NCBI GenBank assembly: GCA_963726405.1
Contig: CAVSCF010000014.1
Location: forward strand, 117,777-181,776
Direction of reading: 5' to 3'
DNA from: JAOUJD01 sp963726405
GTDB lineage: Bacteria; Pseudomonadota; Gammaproteobacteria; Burkholderiales; Burkholderiaceae_F
DNA length: 64,000 nucleotides
In this document: one piece after another, positions 15,410 through 26,446 of the stretch
How positions within the stretch are numbered: position 1 is the stretch's first letter
Layout: each line of letters starts with the position of its first letter
Notes under the pieces: model-generated
Database searches by the model: none
Seen by the model: the letters and a program-made list of their open reading frames with translations, nothing else
What the model was told of the DNA's origin: nothing
Position numbers and translations under genes: made by a program

Positions 15410-17578
15410 GTGCGCGCGAAGACTCGGATGGCAACCGACAACAGAGGTGCCGACCTCTCGTTCAACTTACGGCGCCGCGTGCCCGTGGTGCTTCAAGCCG
15501 AGGCGGCGGAGTGTGGCCTTGCCTGCCTCGCGATGATCGCCGGCTGGCACGGCTACGCGACCGACATCGCAGGGCTGCGCCGGCGCTTCGACGTCTCTTT
15601 GAAGGGCGCCACGCTCAAGCATCTTGTCGACATCGCTTCGCAACTCGGCTTTGCGTGCCGGCCGATACGCCTTGAGCTCAACGAACTCGCCGACCTTCGT
15701 TCCCCCTGCATCCTTCACTGGGACATGAACCACTTCGTGGTTCTCGTGAAGGCGACGCACCGCGAAATCCACATCATGGATCCCGCTTTTGGAGAGCGCC
15801 GAATGCCGCTGTCCGCCGCCTCCGCTCATTTCACCGGCGTCGCGCTCGAACTCGACCCAAGCACGACGTTCCGGCCCGCGGAGGAGAGGAAGAGCTTGCC
15901 GCTGACCGTGCTGCTATCCGGAGCGCGAGGGTTGCGAGCCACCGCAATCCAGGTCCTGGTGCTTGCCCTCGCACTGGAAACCATCGTTCTCGCTTCACCA
16001 TTCTTCATGCAATGGGTCGTTGACGGCGCTATCGTCTCCGCCGACCGGGACCTCCTTCTGCTGCTCGCTTCGGGCTTCGGGCTGCTGCTGCTGATCCAGG
16101 CCGCGGTTGCCTGGGCCCGCTCGTGGGTCGTCCTCTACGCTTCCACGCATCTCTCGCTTCATGGGGCTTCGAGCGTCTTTGCGCATCTGTTCAAGCTCCC
16201 CGCCACGTGGTTCGAGCGTCGGCACGTCGGAGACGTCGTATCCAGATTTGAATCGGTCTCTGCACTGCAACGGACACTCACCACGAGCTTCCTTGAGTCG
16301 TTGATCGACGGCCTGATGGCAGCTGCAACGCTGACGCTAATGGCGGTCTACAGCCCCGCCCTATCCTTCGTCGCCGTCGCATGCGCATCGGTCTATGCGC
16401 TACTGCGATGGGCAGCCTTCAGCCCGCTCCGCCACGCCGCTGAAGAGCAAATCGTCCTCGGCGCACGTGCCAACTCCATGTTCATCGAGAGCGTACGGGC
16501 CGTGATACCGATCAAGCTCTTCAATCAGGAACACACGCGGCGGGCGAGGTGGATGAACGCGACTGTCGAGGCGACCAACCGGGGCGTCTCGACCGAAAGG
16601 ATCACGCTGCTATACAGGACCGCCCAGAGCGTCCTGTCGGGTGCCGAGCACGTGCTGATCGTCTATCTGGGTGCGCTCGCTGTGATGGAGGGTGGCTTCT
16701 CCGTCGGCATGTTGCTGGCGTTCGTCGCTTACAGGACGACGTTTTCAAGCCGCATTGCGGCGCTCACCGACAAGTTCGTCCAGTTGAAAATGCTTGCCCT
16801 TCATCGCGAACGGCTCGCCGACATCCTGCTGGCGCCCCCCGAGGGCCGCGGAGACGAGTCGCCCGGGGTTCAGCCCCGGGGATCGAGGCTCGAGGCGCTT
16901 GACGTCTCGTTCCGATATGGAGCGGGAGAGCCGTGGGTCCTGCGGCACGTGAACATCCGCATCGATCCGGGCGAGTGCGTCGCCATCACTGGCGGATCCG
17001 GCTGCGGGAAGACGACGTTGCTCAAGATCCTCATGGGCCTCCTGTCGCCGACGGAAGGCGAAGTCCGGTTCGGAGGCGTGGCGATCGAAGCGCTCGGAGC
17101 CCGCAGATATCGCGACCGCATTGCTGCCGTCCTGCAGGACGACCAGTTGCTCGCAGGATCAATCGCCGAAAACATTGCCTTCTTCGACCCGCACTACGAC
17201 CACACGAAGATCGAGGCATGCACCCGGATTGCTGCTGTCGATGAAGAGATCTCCGCCATGCCGATGGGGTACGAAACACTCGTCGGAGACATGGGATCCT
17301 CGCTGTCCGGCGGCCAGAAACAGAGAATTCTTCTCGCCCGCGCTCTATACAAACGCCCGGAAGTTCTATTCCTCGACGAGGCGACCAGCCACCTGGACTT
17401 GAGAAAGGAAAGCCTGATCAGCCAGTCCGTCAGCGCCCTGAACTTCACTCGGCTCATCGTCGCGCACCGCCCCCACACCATCGCAGGGGCGCAACGGGTC
17501 ATCGTCCTGGAGGACGGAACGATCAAGCAGGACCTGCGCGTATCGACGGCCTTCGCACAGTCCTTTCCGCGCGTCTAG
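15410..17578 (+). CDS. peptidase-containing ABC transporter (C39 bacteriocin/peptide exporter)
   Basis: A 722-residue CvaB/RaxB-type exporter. Residues about 25-150 form a C39 cysteine peptidase: oxyanion Gln29 and Cys35 in LQAEAAECGLAC, His in HWDMNHFVVL and Asp in IMDPAFG. A six-helix ABC membrane domain follows (about 165-450). The ATPase has Walker A GGSGCGKTT, signature LSGGQKQR, Walker B VLFLDEATSHLD and the switch His in VAHRP. All catalytic residues are present, so it should cleave leaders and export peptides. A second ATG at 15428 is also possible. No membrane-fusion partner, immunity gene or clear precursor is adjacent. Confidence 0.9.
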   Translation: MRAKTRMATDNRGADLSFNLRRRVPVVLQAEAAECGLACLAMIAGWHGYATDIAGLRRRFDVSLKGATLKHLVDIASQLGFACRPIRLELNELADLRSPCILHWDMNHFVVLVKATHREIHIMDPAFGERRMPLSAASAHFTGVALELDPSTTFRPAEERKSLPLTVLLSGARGLRATAIQVLVLALALETIVLASPFFMQWVVDGAIVSADRDLLLLLASGFGLLLLIQAAVAWARSWVVLYASTHLSLHGASSVFAHLFKLPATWFERRHVGDVVSRFESVSALQRTLTTSFLESLIDGLMAAATLTLMAVYSPALSFVAVACASVYALLRWAAFSPLRHAAEEQIVLGARANSMFIESVRAVIPIKLFNQEHTRRARWMNATVEATNRGVSTERITLLYRTAQSVLSGAEHVLIVYLGALAVMEGGFSVGMLLAFVAYRTTFSSRIAALTDKFVQLKMLALHRERLADILLAPPEGRGDESPGVQPRGSRLEALDVSFRYGAGEPWVLRHVNIRIDPGECVAITGGSGCGKTTLLKILMGLLSPTEGEVRFGGVAIEALGARRYRDRIAAVLQDDQLLAGSIAENIAFFDPHYDHTKIEACTRIAAVDEEISAMPMGYETLVGDMGSSLSGGQKQRILLARALYKRPEVLFLDEATSHLDLRKESLISQSVSALNFTRLIVAHRPHTIAGAQRVIVLEDGTIKQDLRVSTAFAQSFPRV

Positions 17579-18209
17579 CTAGAACTCGAACCCGAGCGCC
17601 ACCGTCGTATACCGGCTCGAAATATCCGGATTGAACGCGTACGCGCTGATCGTCGCCTTGCCGGCGAACACCTGCATCAGCACCCCGCGCTGCAAATCGC
17701 GGTCGTTGTCCACCACCCGCGTGCGCTGCCCCACGAGGCCGACACGCAGCCACTGAACCGGCGTCCAGCCCAGTTCGCTCCACGCGTAGAAGTAGTTGTC
17801 GCTCGACTGCTGGCGGTCGAACACGTATTCCGCCTCGACGTAGACGTCGACCGACTTGTACTTCGCGCTGGCCTCCACGCCGGGCACCAGCCCCCGGGCG
17901 CGGCCGAACAGCGTGCCGATGATCGGGGTCACTTCCCACGTGACCTCCTTGCCGCCGGAGAACGTCCAGCCGACGAACGCCGAGGTCGACGCGCGCGCCT
18001 CGTAGTTGTAGCGCGCTTCGAGGTGCAGCGCGCCGTAGTTCACCGAGCCGACCGCCATCCCGTAGTTGGGCTGGTCGGGCAGCGCGTAGTAGTACCCGGT
18101 GATCGTCCCGGAGAGCGCGCGCTCGACCGGCACATCGTCCGCCGCTTGCGCGCCGCCGGCGGCAGAGCAGGAGCAGCGCACCGGCGCGATCGGCGCGGCG
18201 GCGGCTCAT
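17579..18209 (-). CDS. outer-membrane beta-barrel protein (frame break in the signal peptide)
   Basis: About 200 residues with alternating beta-strand pattern and a terminal Phe (VALGFEF), the usual outer-membrane insertion signal. Strand-like tracts include YNYEARASTSAFVGWTF and VDVYVEAEYVF. The ATG at 18209 is preceded by GGAGGATGAGG and starts a signal peptide (MSRRRADRAGALLLL), but the continuation AAGGAQAADDVP lies in another frame, so one base seems gained or lost near 18170. The function is unknown. The gene follows the VIT-like gene and probably shares its transcript. Confidence 0.65.
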
Positions 18210-18211
18210 CC

Positions 18212-18895
18212 TCATCCTCCGAGCGCCATGATCGCCAGGATCAGGGCCGCGCCGACGGCCGTCATCAGCACGCCGGTCGCGACGGCCGGGTGATGCCCCG
18301 CATGCCGGCCAAGCACGTAGCCGCTGGCAAAGAGCATCGCCAGCGTGACGTAGCGGGAGACCTTCATCGCGGTCGCCAAGTCGCCCCAGATCGCGAAGGG
18401 CAGCACCACCGGGAAGGTCGCCACGACGACGAGCAGGAACACGGCAAAGGCCGACAGCCAGTCCGTGCCGTCCAGCCGCGGCCGCGGCCGGGAGCGGCAG
18501 CGCTAGCCAGCCGCGACTGCATCGCTTCCAGTTCCGCCGGCCCCACCGGCCGCCGCCGCACCGGGCGGCAGCGCGAGCGTGATCATCCGGTGCGCGGTGG
18601 CGGCGTCCGCCGTCTTCAGCCGCTGGGCGAACACGTGCCTGCGCGTCTTCTCGGTCGCCGTGCGCACAAGGAACATGACCGCATCGGCCAGGCCCCATGC
18701 CAGGTTGCAGCCGAACGCGCCGATCATCACGGTCCGCACCTCGTCGCGCCCCGCGTCGGCGATCGACAGCGAACCGACGATCGTGACCGCCATCAGCAGG
18801 CCGAACAGGATTTCCGAAATCCGGTCGACGGGATCGAGCAGGCGCTTCGACTCGGTCGTGAACGAGTCGTTCATCGAGTTCGCTGGCGCGCTCAT
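18212..18895 (-). pseudogene. VIT1/CCC1-like membrane protein with two frame breaks
   Basis: From the ATG at 18895 the protein begins with SKRLLDPVDRISEILFGLLM and continues through membrane helices (CNLAWGLADAVMFLV). It then changes frame near 18560 (GPAELEAMQSRLA) and again near 18440, ending FLLVVVATFPVVLPFAIWGD and a last helix ALILAIMALGG. The total length is a multiple of three (227 codons), so two opposite one-base indels would restore it. The pattern resembles VIT1/CCC1-family membrane proteins, some of which move iron or manganese. It overlaps the GNAT gene by four bases. Confidence 0.6.
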
Positions 18896-19435
18896 GCCGG
18901 TCCTCCCGTGGCCTCGCCCAGCGTCAGTTCCACGTGCAGCACACCGCCTTCGCTGCGCTTGCGCATCGGCAGTCCGCAGCGCTCGAACACGCGCAGCATG
19001 GACGGGTTCCCCGACAGGACGTCGGCCTCGAACACCGCGATGCCCCGGTCGCGCGCCACGGCGGCCAGGGCCTGCAGCAACCGGCCCGCGATGCCCTGCC
19101 CGTGGAAGTCTTCCTCGACCGTGAACGCGATCTCGGCCTTGCGCAGCGGAGCCTCCGCCGTGACGACATAGCGGCCGCCGGCGATGATCGCTTCGTCGGC
19201 GCCGGATCCGGTCGTCGTGACGATCACAACTTCGCGCTGCGGATCGGTGCGCATCGACGCGATCGAGCCCGGCTTCGGTCAGCTCCTTGCGGTGGGAGAA
19301 CAGTCGCGTGTAGATCGTCTCTGCTGTCAGACCCCGCACGGCCTTGGCCATGCGCTCGCGGTCATCGGGCCTCAGTTCGCGCAGGGTGACCGCAAGACCG
19401 TTCTTCAGCGTGGTGGTGATGGGTTCGATGTCCAT
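18892..19435 (-). pseudogene. GNAT-family N-acetyltransferase with one frame break
   Basis: The N-terminal part from the ATG at 19435 reads LRELRPDDRERMAKAVRGL and TRLFSHRKELTEAGLD. From 19254 down to 18892 the rest of the fold continues in another frame: AEIAFTVEEDFHGQGIAGRL (the acetyl-CoA loop) and FERCGLPM. The break is near 19265. Without it the product would be about 180 residues. The acceptor substrate is unknown. A sequencing indel is as likely as decay. Confidence 0.65.
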
Positions 19436-19879
19436 GCGCAACGATGCGGCGCGGCGCGCCGCAGCGTCTTTGCAATTCACGACAGGGCCGACGTCCGCGA
19501 TCCCTTGCAGTGCGACGCCATGCCGAGGCGGCGTGAAGACGATCGGTATCGGCAGCAGGCCCGGCATTTCAGCGGCGGGTCGATCAGGGCGAACTGTCCG
19601 TTTTCAGGGTCGCCGAGGTCACTGAGCCGGCTGGGCACCGAATGTCCCGCGACTGCGCACCCATTGCATGTTTCAGCACGGCGAGACACGCGGGTGGCCA
19701 GCCGCGAGACCCTTCCGACCATCCAGCCTCCGATGAGCCTTGCGCGGTGGGGTCCGTAGCCTTCGGATCTGCGCGAGCCCGAAAGTAGTACCTCTCCGAA
19801 ACCCTTGACGCCCATCAACCTCGCGCCGCGGTTGTCCCTTAGTTTTGTCCGACATACGCGCCGTCGAGGGGATCGCAGC
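19436..19879. other. 444-bp gap with no recognisable gene
   Basis: This interval separates the divergent GNAT and CBS genes. Several short open frames cross it on both strands, but none has a family resemblance, a ribosome-binding site and length to support it. The right end presumably holds the CBS promoter. No repeat, tRNA or terminator was recognised. Confidence 0.5.
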
Positions 19880-20311
19880 ATGTTTACGCAGTCAGTCAAA
19901 AGCATCATGGACGCCCGCAAGCTGATTCTCGTACCGGGGACCATGACGGTGCGCGAAGCCGCCGAAATGATGAAGTCCAAGCGCTATGGGGCGGTCCTCA
20001 TCACCGAGGGGGACGAACTGCTGGGCATCTTCACCGAGCGGGATGCGGTGTTCCGCGTGCTCGCCGCCGGACGTGACCCGGACACGACGAAACTTGCCGA
20101 CGTGATGACCAAGTCGCCGCAGACGATCTCGTCGGACAAGACCTTCGGCCACGCGATGCTGATGATGCACGAGGGGGCGTTCCGCCACGTGCCGGTCATC
20201 GACAACGGCAAGCTGGTCGGCATGGTGTCGTCGCGCAACGCGCTCGACCCGGACCTCGAGGAGTTCGTCTTCGAGGAGCGCCGCCGCAAGCACCTGATCG
20301 AGACGCGCTAG
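19880..20311 (+). CDS. CBS-pair domain protein
   Basis: A 143-residue protein made of two CBS motifs: residues about 10-60 (SIMDARKLILVPGTMTVREA, ELLGIFTERDAVFRVL) and about 75-130 (VMTKSPQTISSD, FRHVPVIDNGKLVGMVSSR). CBS pairs bind adenine nucleotides and act as energy or redox sensors, often for another protein. ATG at 19880 is chosen over an upstream in-frame start because the CBS fold starts immediately. It has no fused effector domain, so the partner is unknown. Confidence 0.85.
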   Translation: MFTQSVKSIMDARKLILVPGTMTVREAAEMMKSKRYGAVLITEGDELLGIFTERDAVFRVLAAGRDPDTTKLADVMTKSPQTISSDKTFGHAMLMMHEGAFRHVPVIDNGKLVGMVSSRNALDPDLEEFVFEERRRKHLIETR

Positions 20312-20333
20312 CGCGGCATTTCGCCGCAGCGGG

Positions 20334-21809
20334 CTACAGATTGCGGCCCGGCTGCCGAATAGCCGCCTCCAGCGCCTCCGCACGCCGCGCGATTGCACTT
20401 GTCATGCGGTCGAAGATGAACAGGTGCGCCGGCACCAGCGCATACCAGTAAAGCAGTCCCCACACGCCCTGCGGATGCCAGTACGCGGTCACGGTGAGAC
20501 GCGTTCGGCCGTTCGACTCCGGCTCGATCTCGAACTCCAGGATGCCGGCGCCCGGCGCGCGCATGCCGAAGTTCAGCGTCAGGCGCCGTTCCCGCTCCAT
20601 GCCGACCACGGTCCAGTAGTCGATGGCGTCGCCCACGCGCAGGTCGGTCGGATGACGCCGGCCGTGCGTGAAACCGGGGCCGCCGACCAGCCAGTCGAGC
20701 AACTCGCGCAGCCACCACAGGAAACTCATCGTGTAGTAGCGGTTGTCGCCGCCAATCGCGGTGACCACCTTCCACAGCGACGCGGTTGACGCGGCGGCCG
20801 TCGCCGTGCCGCTCGCCTTCTTCGCATAGAACGCGTAGTCGTGGCGGAACGCCCGGTACGGAAACGCGCCTTCGGTCCAGCGCACCGACACCTGCTGGTC
20901 ACGCTCGGCCTGCAGCGCGGCAACCACGCTTTCCCGGAAGGTCAGCAGCCGCTGCGGAACGAGGCGGCGCAACGCTTCGTCGTCGGCCGGAATGTCGTGC
21001 TTCAGCCCGCCGATCAACGCCCGCGCGATGCTCGCCGGCACGGCGGTCACCAGTCCCAGCCAGTACGAGGACAGCCGTGGCGAGAGCACCGGCACGCGGA
21101 TGATGCGCGTGCGCCTGCCGACGACCTCGCCGAACGCCAGCATCATCTCCTCGTAGCTCAGGGTGTCCGGCCCGCCGGCGTCGTAGATGCCGCCCGCCGT
21201 CTCGGGCAGCGCCGCCACCCGCACCAGGTACTCGAGCAGGTTCGCCAGCGCGATCGGCGAGGAGCGCGACCGCACCCACTTCGGCGTGACCATCACCGGC
21301 AGGTGATAGACGAGGTCGCGCATCACTTCGTAGGCCGCAGAGCCCGGACCGACGATGATGCCGGCGCGGATCTCGGTCACCGGCACCGGACCGGCCCGCA
21401 ACATGTCGCCGCTCTCCTTGCGCGAGACGAGGTGCTCGGAGTCCGCCGCCTTCGGGACCAGGCCTCCGAGGTAGACGATGCGCTGCACGCCGGCACGCGC
21501 GGCCGCCTGCGCGAAGTTGGCCGCCGCCTCGCGGTCGAGCCGGCCGAAGTCGCGTCCGGCCGCCATCGAGTGCACGAGGTAGTACGCCGTCGACGCGCCG
21601 GCCAGCGCCGCGTCGAGCGTGGCGGAATCCAGGGCGTCGGCCTCGACGATTTCCACACCCGTCCACCCGCGCGCTTCGAGCACGCGCCGCTGGCGGCCGA
21701 CGGCGCGAACACGCGCGCCTTCGGCGAGCAGACGCGGAACGAGGTTGCTGCCGACGTAGCCGGTCGCGCCGAACACGACGACCGGAGGCGAGATGGAGCC
21801 GGGTGTCAT
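20334..21809 (-). CDS. NAD(P)-binding SDR with C-terminal DUF2867-like domain
   Basis: A 491-residue protein. The first 300 residues are an atypical extended SDR (VVVFGATGYVGSNLVPRLL, then YLVHSMAAGRDF and IVYLGGLVP). The C-terminal part, with WWLRELLDWLVGGPGF and DYWTVVGMERERRLTLNFGM, matches the DUF2867/SRPBCC-like half often joined to such SDRs. The reaction is unknown. It lies 40 bases downstream of the cyclic-nucleotide-binding gene on the same strand. Confidence 0.8.
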   Translation of the reverse strand: MTPGSISPPVVVFGATGYVGSNLVPRLLAEGARVRAVGRQRRVLEARGWTGVEIVEADALDSATLDAALAGASTAYYLVHSMAAGRDFGRLDREAAANFAQAAARAGVQRIVYLGGLVPKAADSEHLVSRKESGDMLRAGPVPVTEIRAGIIVGPGSAAYEVMRDLVYHLPVMVTPKWVRSRSSPIALANLLEYLVRVAALPETAGGIYDAGGPDTLSYEEMMLAFGEVVGRRTRIIRVPVLSPRLSSYWLGLVTAVPASIARALIGGLKHDIPADDEALRRLVPQRLLTFRESVVAALQAERDQQVSVRWTEGAFPYRAFRHDYAFYAKKASGTATAAASTASLWKVVTAIGGDNRYYTMSFLWWLRELLDWLVGGPGFTHGRRHPTDLRVGDAIDYWTVVGMERERRLTLNFGMRAPGAGILEFEIEPESNGRTRLTVTAYWHPQGVWGLLYWYALVPAHLFIFDRMTSAIARRAEALEAAIRQPGRNL

Positions 21810-21849
21810 TGGGCGCGCAGTCTAGCGACTGCGCGCCGCGCGGCCGCCG

Positions 21850-22335
21850 CTAATAGCGGCCGTGCTGCTTGTAGATGTAGTTCGACAGTTCGACCGACTG
21901 GATCGACAGCCGACGCTGGGTGTTGTGGGCGATGCGGATGATCGCGCGCATCACGAGATAGACGATGCGCGGCTCCTTGTCGAGCAGTTCCTCCAGCCCC
22001 TCGCGGCGCAGGAAGAACACCCGCGTGGGTCCGTGCGCCTCCAGCGAGGCATAGCGCTCGGTGCCGTCGATGAACGACAGCTCGCCGGCAAAGTCGCCGG
22101 CGACGAGCGTGTGCAGCGACACCGGCGGCTCGCCCTGCGGATGACGGACCACGCCGAGCGCACCGCTGACGATGACGAACAGGCGGTCGTCCGGCGCGCC
22201 TTCGCGCACCAGCAGTTCGCCGTTGGCGAGGTCGCGGATCTCGATCTTCCCGGCCAGCGTGCGGCACTGCTCGTCCGTCAGTTCCGCCGCCAGGCGCGAA
22301 GCGCGCAATGCCTGATAACGATCCTGCTCTGACAT
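21850..22335 (-). CDS. cyclic-nucleotide-binding domain protein without HTH
   Basis: A 161-residue protein containing a single cNMP-binding beta-roll: LANGELLVREGAPDDRLFVI, VAGDFAGELSFIDGTERYAS and ATG at 22335 just before MSEQDRYQALRA. No DNA-binding helix-turn-helix follows; the C-terminus is a short helix ending YIYKQHGRY. It therefore probably senses a nucleotide and acts through a protein partner. It is divergent from the hydrogenase operon. The adjacency alone does not prove a link to hydrogenase control. Confidence 0.8.
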   Translation of the reverse strand: MSEQDRYQALRASRLAAELTDEQCRTLAGKIEIRDLANGELLVREGAPDDRLFVIVSGALGVVRHPQGEPPVSLHTLVAGDFAGELSFIDGTERYASLEAHGPTRVFFLRREGLEELLDKEPRIVYLVMRAIIRIAHNTQRRLSIQSVELSNYIYKQHGRY

Positions 22336-22461
22336 GCCGGTCCCCTTCCCGTGTTTCGTGTCCCGTCCAGCGGGAGTCGCTCGCGATTCTCGCGCTGCCG
22401 ACGGCGGCGCCATTGAACTAGCGCAAGCCGCCTTTACGGCGGCGACGGGCACCAAAATGAG

Positions 22462-22480
22462 TGTAACGGCTCCCGTTACA
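22462..22480. promoter_or_regulatory. 19-bp palindrome upstream of hupS (putative operator)
   Basis: TGTAACGG-CTC-CCGTTACA, a perfect inverted repeat with 8-base arms and a 3-base centre, 167 bases before the hupS ATG. The same architecture occurs directly before hupD. The shape is that of a dimeric regulator site. The regulator is not identified. Confidence 0.6.
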
Positions 22481-22507
22481 GGCCAGCGAGCCGGAAGTGA
22501 GAAGAAT

Positions 22508-22517
22508 CAAACGTTTG
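22508..22517. promoter_or_regulatory. 10-bp palindrome CAAACGTTTG in the hupS leader
   Basis: A perfect 10-base palindrome between the larger operator-like repeat and the FNR-like box. It is short enough to arise by chance. It is recorded because three symmetric sites cluster within 90 bases. Confidence 0.3.
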
Positions 22518-22536
22518 TGTGCGACTCCGGAGCGGA

Positions 22537-22550
22537 TTGACCTTCATCAA
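22537..22550. promoter_or_regulatory. candidate FNR/FixK-type box upstream of hupS
   Basis: TTGA-CCTTCA-TCAA matches the TTGA-N6-TCAA anaerobox pattern that FnrN/FixK proteins use at hydrogenase promoters in rhizobia (established knowledge). It lies 97 bases before the hupS start. A single motif match is weak evidence. Confidence 0.4.
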
Positions 22551-22647
22551 CGGGCCGCAGTCGCGTCGGAACAGCATGCGGCCATCTCGCTCGCGGCGAC
22601 AGTCCCTGCGCCCATCGCGAAATTCGAAGACCCGAGGGGAGTCCACC

Positions 22648-23757
22648 ATGTTTGAAACGTCATACGAAGTGATGCGGCGGCAGGGCATTACGCGGCGGAG
22701 CTTTCTCAAGTTCTGCAGCCTGACCGCGGCTTCGCTGGGGCTCGGCGACGCCGGCGCCCAGCAGATCCAGAAGGCGCTTGAAACGAAGCCGCGCACGCCG
22801 GTGGTGTGGCTGCACGGCCTCGAGTGCACCTGCTGCACGGAATCGTTCATCCGCTCGGCGCACCCGCTGGCGAAGGACGTCGTGCTGTCGATGATCTCGC
22901 TCGACTATGACGACACGATCATGGCCGCGGCCGGCCACCAGGCCGAGGAAGCCCTCGAGAACACGATCAAGAAGTACAAGGGCAACTACATCCTCGCGGT
23001 CGAAGGCAATCCTCCGCTCGCCGACGACGGCGTCTACTGCATCCCCGGTGGCAAGCCCTTCGTCGAGAAGCTGAAGCACGTCGCCAAGGACGCGATGGCG
23101 ATCATCTCCTGGGGCTCGTGCGCCTCGTGGGGCTGCGTGCAGGCCGCGAAGCCGAACCCCACCGGCGCCGCGCCGGTGCACAAGGTCATCTTCGACAAGC
23201 CGATCATCAAGGTGCCCGGCTGCCCGCCGATCGCCGAGGTCATGACCGGCGTCGTCACGTACGTCCTGACGTTCGGCAAGCTGCCGGACATGGACGCGCA
23301 GGGCCGTCCGAAGATGTTCTACAGCCAGCGCGTGCACGACAAGTGCTACCGCCGGCCGCACTTCGACGCCGGCCAGTTCGTCGAGAAGTTCGACGACGAG
23401 AACGCGCGCAAGGGCTACTGCCTGTACAAGGTCGGCTGCAAGGGCCCCGTCACCTACAACGCCTGCTCGGCCGTCGGGTGGAACGAAGGCCTGTCGTTCC
23501 CGATCAAGTCCGGCCACGGCTGCATCGGCTGCTCGGAAGACGACTTCTGGGACAAGGGCTCCTTCTACGATCACCTGACGACGATCCGCGCGCCGGGCCT
23601 GTCGAACCTCGGGATCGAAGGCACCGCGACACAGTTCGGAGTCGCCGCGCTGGCGGTCGCCGGTGCCGGCATCGCCGCGCACGCCGCGCTGTCGGCCGTC
23701 AAACAGGCCCGCAGCACGACGCGCAATGACAAGCTCAACGAGACGGTGGAGAAGTAA
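22648..23757 (+). CDS. hupS: uptake [NiFe] hydrogenase small subunit, O2-tolerant type
   Basis: A 369-residue electron-transfer subunit. A Tat motif (TRRSFLKFC, Arg16-Arg17) starts an export signal carried for the folded dimer. The proximal cluster region reads LECTCCTES, and a further Cys lies in GSCASWGCVQAAKPNP. The supernumerary cysteines are those of the [4Fe-3S] cluster of O2-tolerant membrane-bound hydrogenases (group 1d). Distal and medial cluster motifs are present (CYRRPHFDAGQF, CLYKVGCKGP, GCIGCSEDDFWD). A hydrophobic C-terminal helix anchors it to HupC. The ATG follows GAGGGGAG. hupL follows after 2 bases. Confidence 0.97.
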   Translation: MFETSYEVMRRQGITRRSFLKFCSLTAASLGLGDAGAQQIQKALETKPRTPVVWLHGLECTCCTESFIRSAHPLAKDVVLSMISLDYDDTIMAAAGHQAEEALENTIKKYKGNYILAVEGNPPLADDGVYCIPGGKPFVEKLKHVAKDAMAIISWGSCASWGCVQAAKPNPTGAAPVHKVIFDKPIIKVPGCPPIAEVMTGVVTYVLTFGKLPDMDAQGRPKMFYSQRVHDKCYRRPHFDAGQFVEKFDDENARKGYCLYKVGCKGPVTYNACSAVGWNEGLSFPIKSGHGCIGCSEDDFWDKGSFYDHLTTIRAPGLSNLGIEGTATQFGVAALAVAGAGIAAHAALSAVKQARSTTRNDKLNETVEK

Positions 23758-23759
23758 TC

Positions 23760-25553
<1,794 letters not shown>

Positions 25554-25563
25554 GAGGAAGCAC

Positions 25564-26397
25564 ATGGCATCCAACCAAGCAGGCAACCCCGCCGTCGGCG
25601 GGGCGGTCCCCTACAAGGGTCCGGCTGGCGACGTACCGACACGATCGTTTCCCGCGGGTCGCAAGACCGCCCGCGAAGGAACGATGGTGGTGGACGCCGC
25701 CAGTGGTGAAGTACTCGGCGGCACGCTGCAACAGGTGTACGTGTACCAGGCGCCGGTTCGCATCTGGCACTGGGTGATGATGATCGCGATGCTCGTGCTC
25801 GTTCCCACCGGCTACCTGATCGGGTCGCCGTGGAACGGGCCTTCGCGCGAGGCGACCTTCTCGTACTTCTTCGGCAACGTGCGGCTCATTCACTTCCTCG
25901 CCGCAGCGGTGTTTGTCATCGCGTTCATCGTCCGCGTGTACTGGGCGATCGTCGGCAACCACCACGCGCGTGCCATCTTCCTCCCGCCGGTGTGGAGCGG
26001 CAGCTGGTGGAGCGGCATGTACCGACAGGGGCTGTACTACGCGTTCATCAGGAAGGAGCCGCCGCTGTGGATCGGGCACAACCCGATGGCGCAGTTGGCG
26101 ATGTTCGCGATGTACGTGCTCGGGACGGTGGTCATCATCCTGACCGGACTGTCGATGTTCTCCGAGCAGTACGGCTGGGGCTCGGTGTGGATGAACCTGT
26201 TTGGCTGGGTCAACGTTCTGCTCGGCGGATCGCAGATGGTGCGCCTGGTGCACCACCTCGCGATGTACTACCTGCTGCTCTTCGCGGTAATCCACATGTA
26301 CATGGCGATCCGCGAGGACGTGATGGGCGGGGAGACCGTGGTCGGCTCGATGGTCAACGGGCTGCGCTCCTTCAAGGAAGGCGCGAACAGGCACTGA
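25564..26397 (+). CDS. hupC: hydrogenase cytochrome b subunit
   Basis: A 277-residue membrane protein with four transmembrane helices that bind two b hemes and pass electrons from HupSL to quinone. Landmarks: VYVYQAPVRIWHWVMMIAML (helix 1 with heme His), RLIHFLAAAVFVIAFIVRVY (helix 2), a third helix with TGLSMF and a fourth region VRLVHHLAMYYLLLFAVIHM containing paired His ligands. An N-terminal extension of about 50 residues precedes the usual start. The first ATG has a good AGAGGAAG site, though an internal ATG at 25684 would give the normal length. It is 10 bases after hupL. Confidence 0.95.
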   Translation: MASNQAGNPAVGGAVPYKGPAGDVPTRSFPAGRKTAREGTMVVDAASGEVLGGTLQQVYVYQAPVRIWHWVMMIAMLVLVPTGYLIGSPWNGPSREATFSYFFGNVRLIHFLAAAVFVIAFIVRVYWAIVGNHHARAIFLPPVWSGSWWSGMYRQGLYYAFIRKEPPLWIGHNPMAQLAMFAMYVLGTVVIILTGLSMFSEQYGWGSVWMNLFGWVNVLLGGSQMVRLVHHLAMYYLLLFAVIHMYMAIREDVMGGETVVGSMVNGLRSFKEGANRH

Positions 26398-26405
26398 CGG
26401 GGACC

Positions 26406-26429
26406 GGGGCCGCGGTGCGACGCGGCCCC
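26406..26429 (+). terminator. GC-rich hairpin after hupC
   Basis: A perfect 9-base stem (GGGGCCGCG with CGCGGCCCC) around a 6-base loop begins 8 bases after the hupC stop. It is followed by a C/T-rich tract but no clean T-run. It may end or attenuate the hupSLC transcript, which would fit a second promoter at hupD. Confidence 0.5.
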
Positions 26430-26446
26430 CCTCCCTCTCGTTCACC

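Noticed and set aside
22381..22647. Sigma-54 promoter (GG-N10-GC) before hupS
   Set aside because: I looked for TGGCAC-N5-TTGC-like elements here and before hupD and saw none convincing, although many hup promoters use sigma-54.
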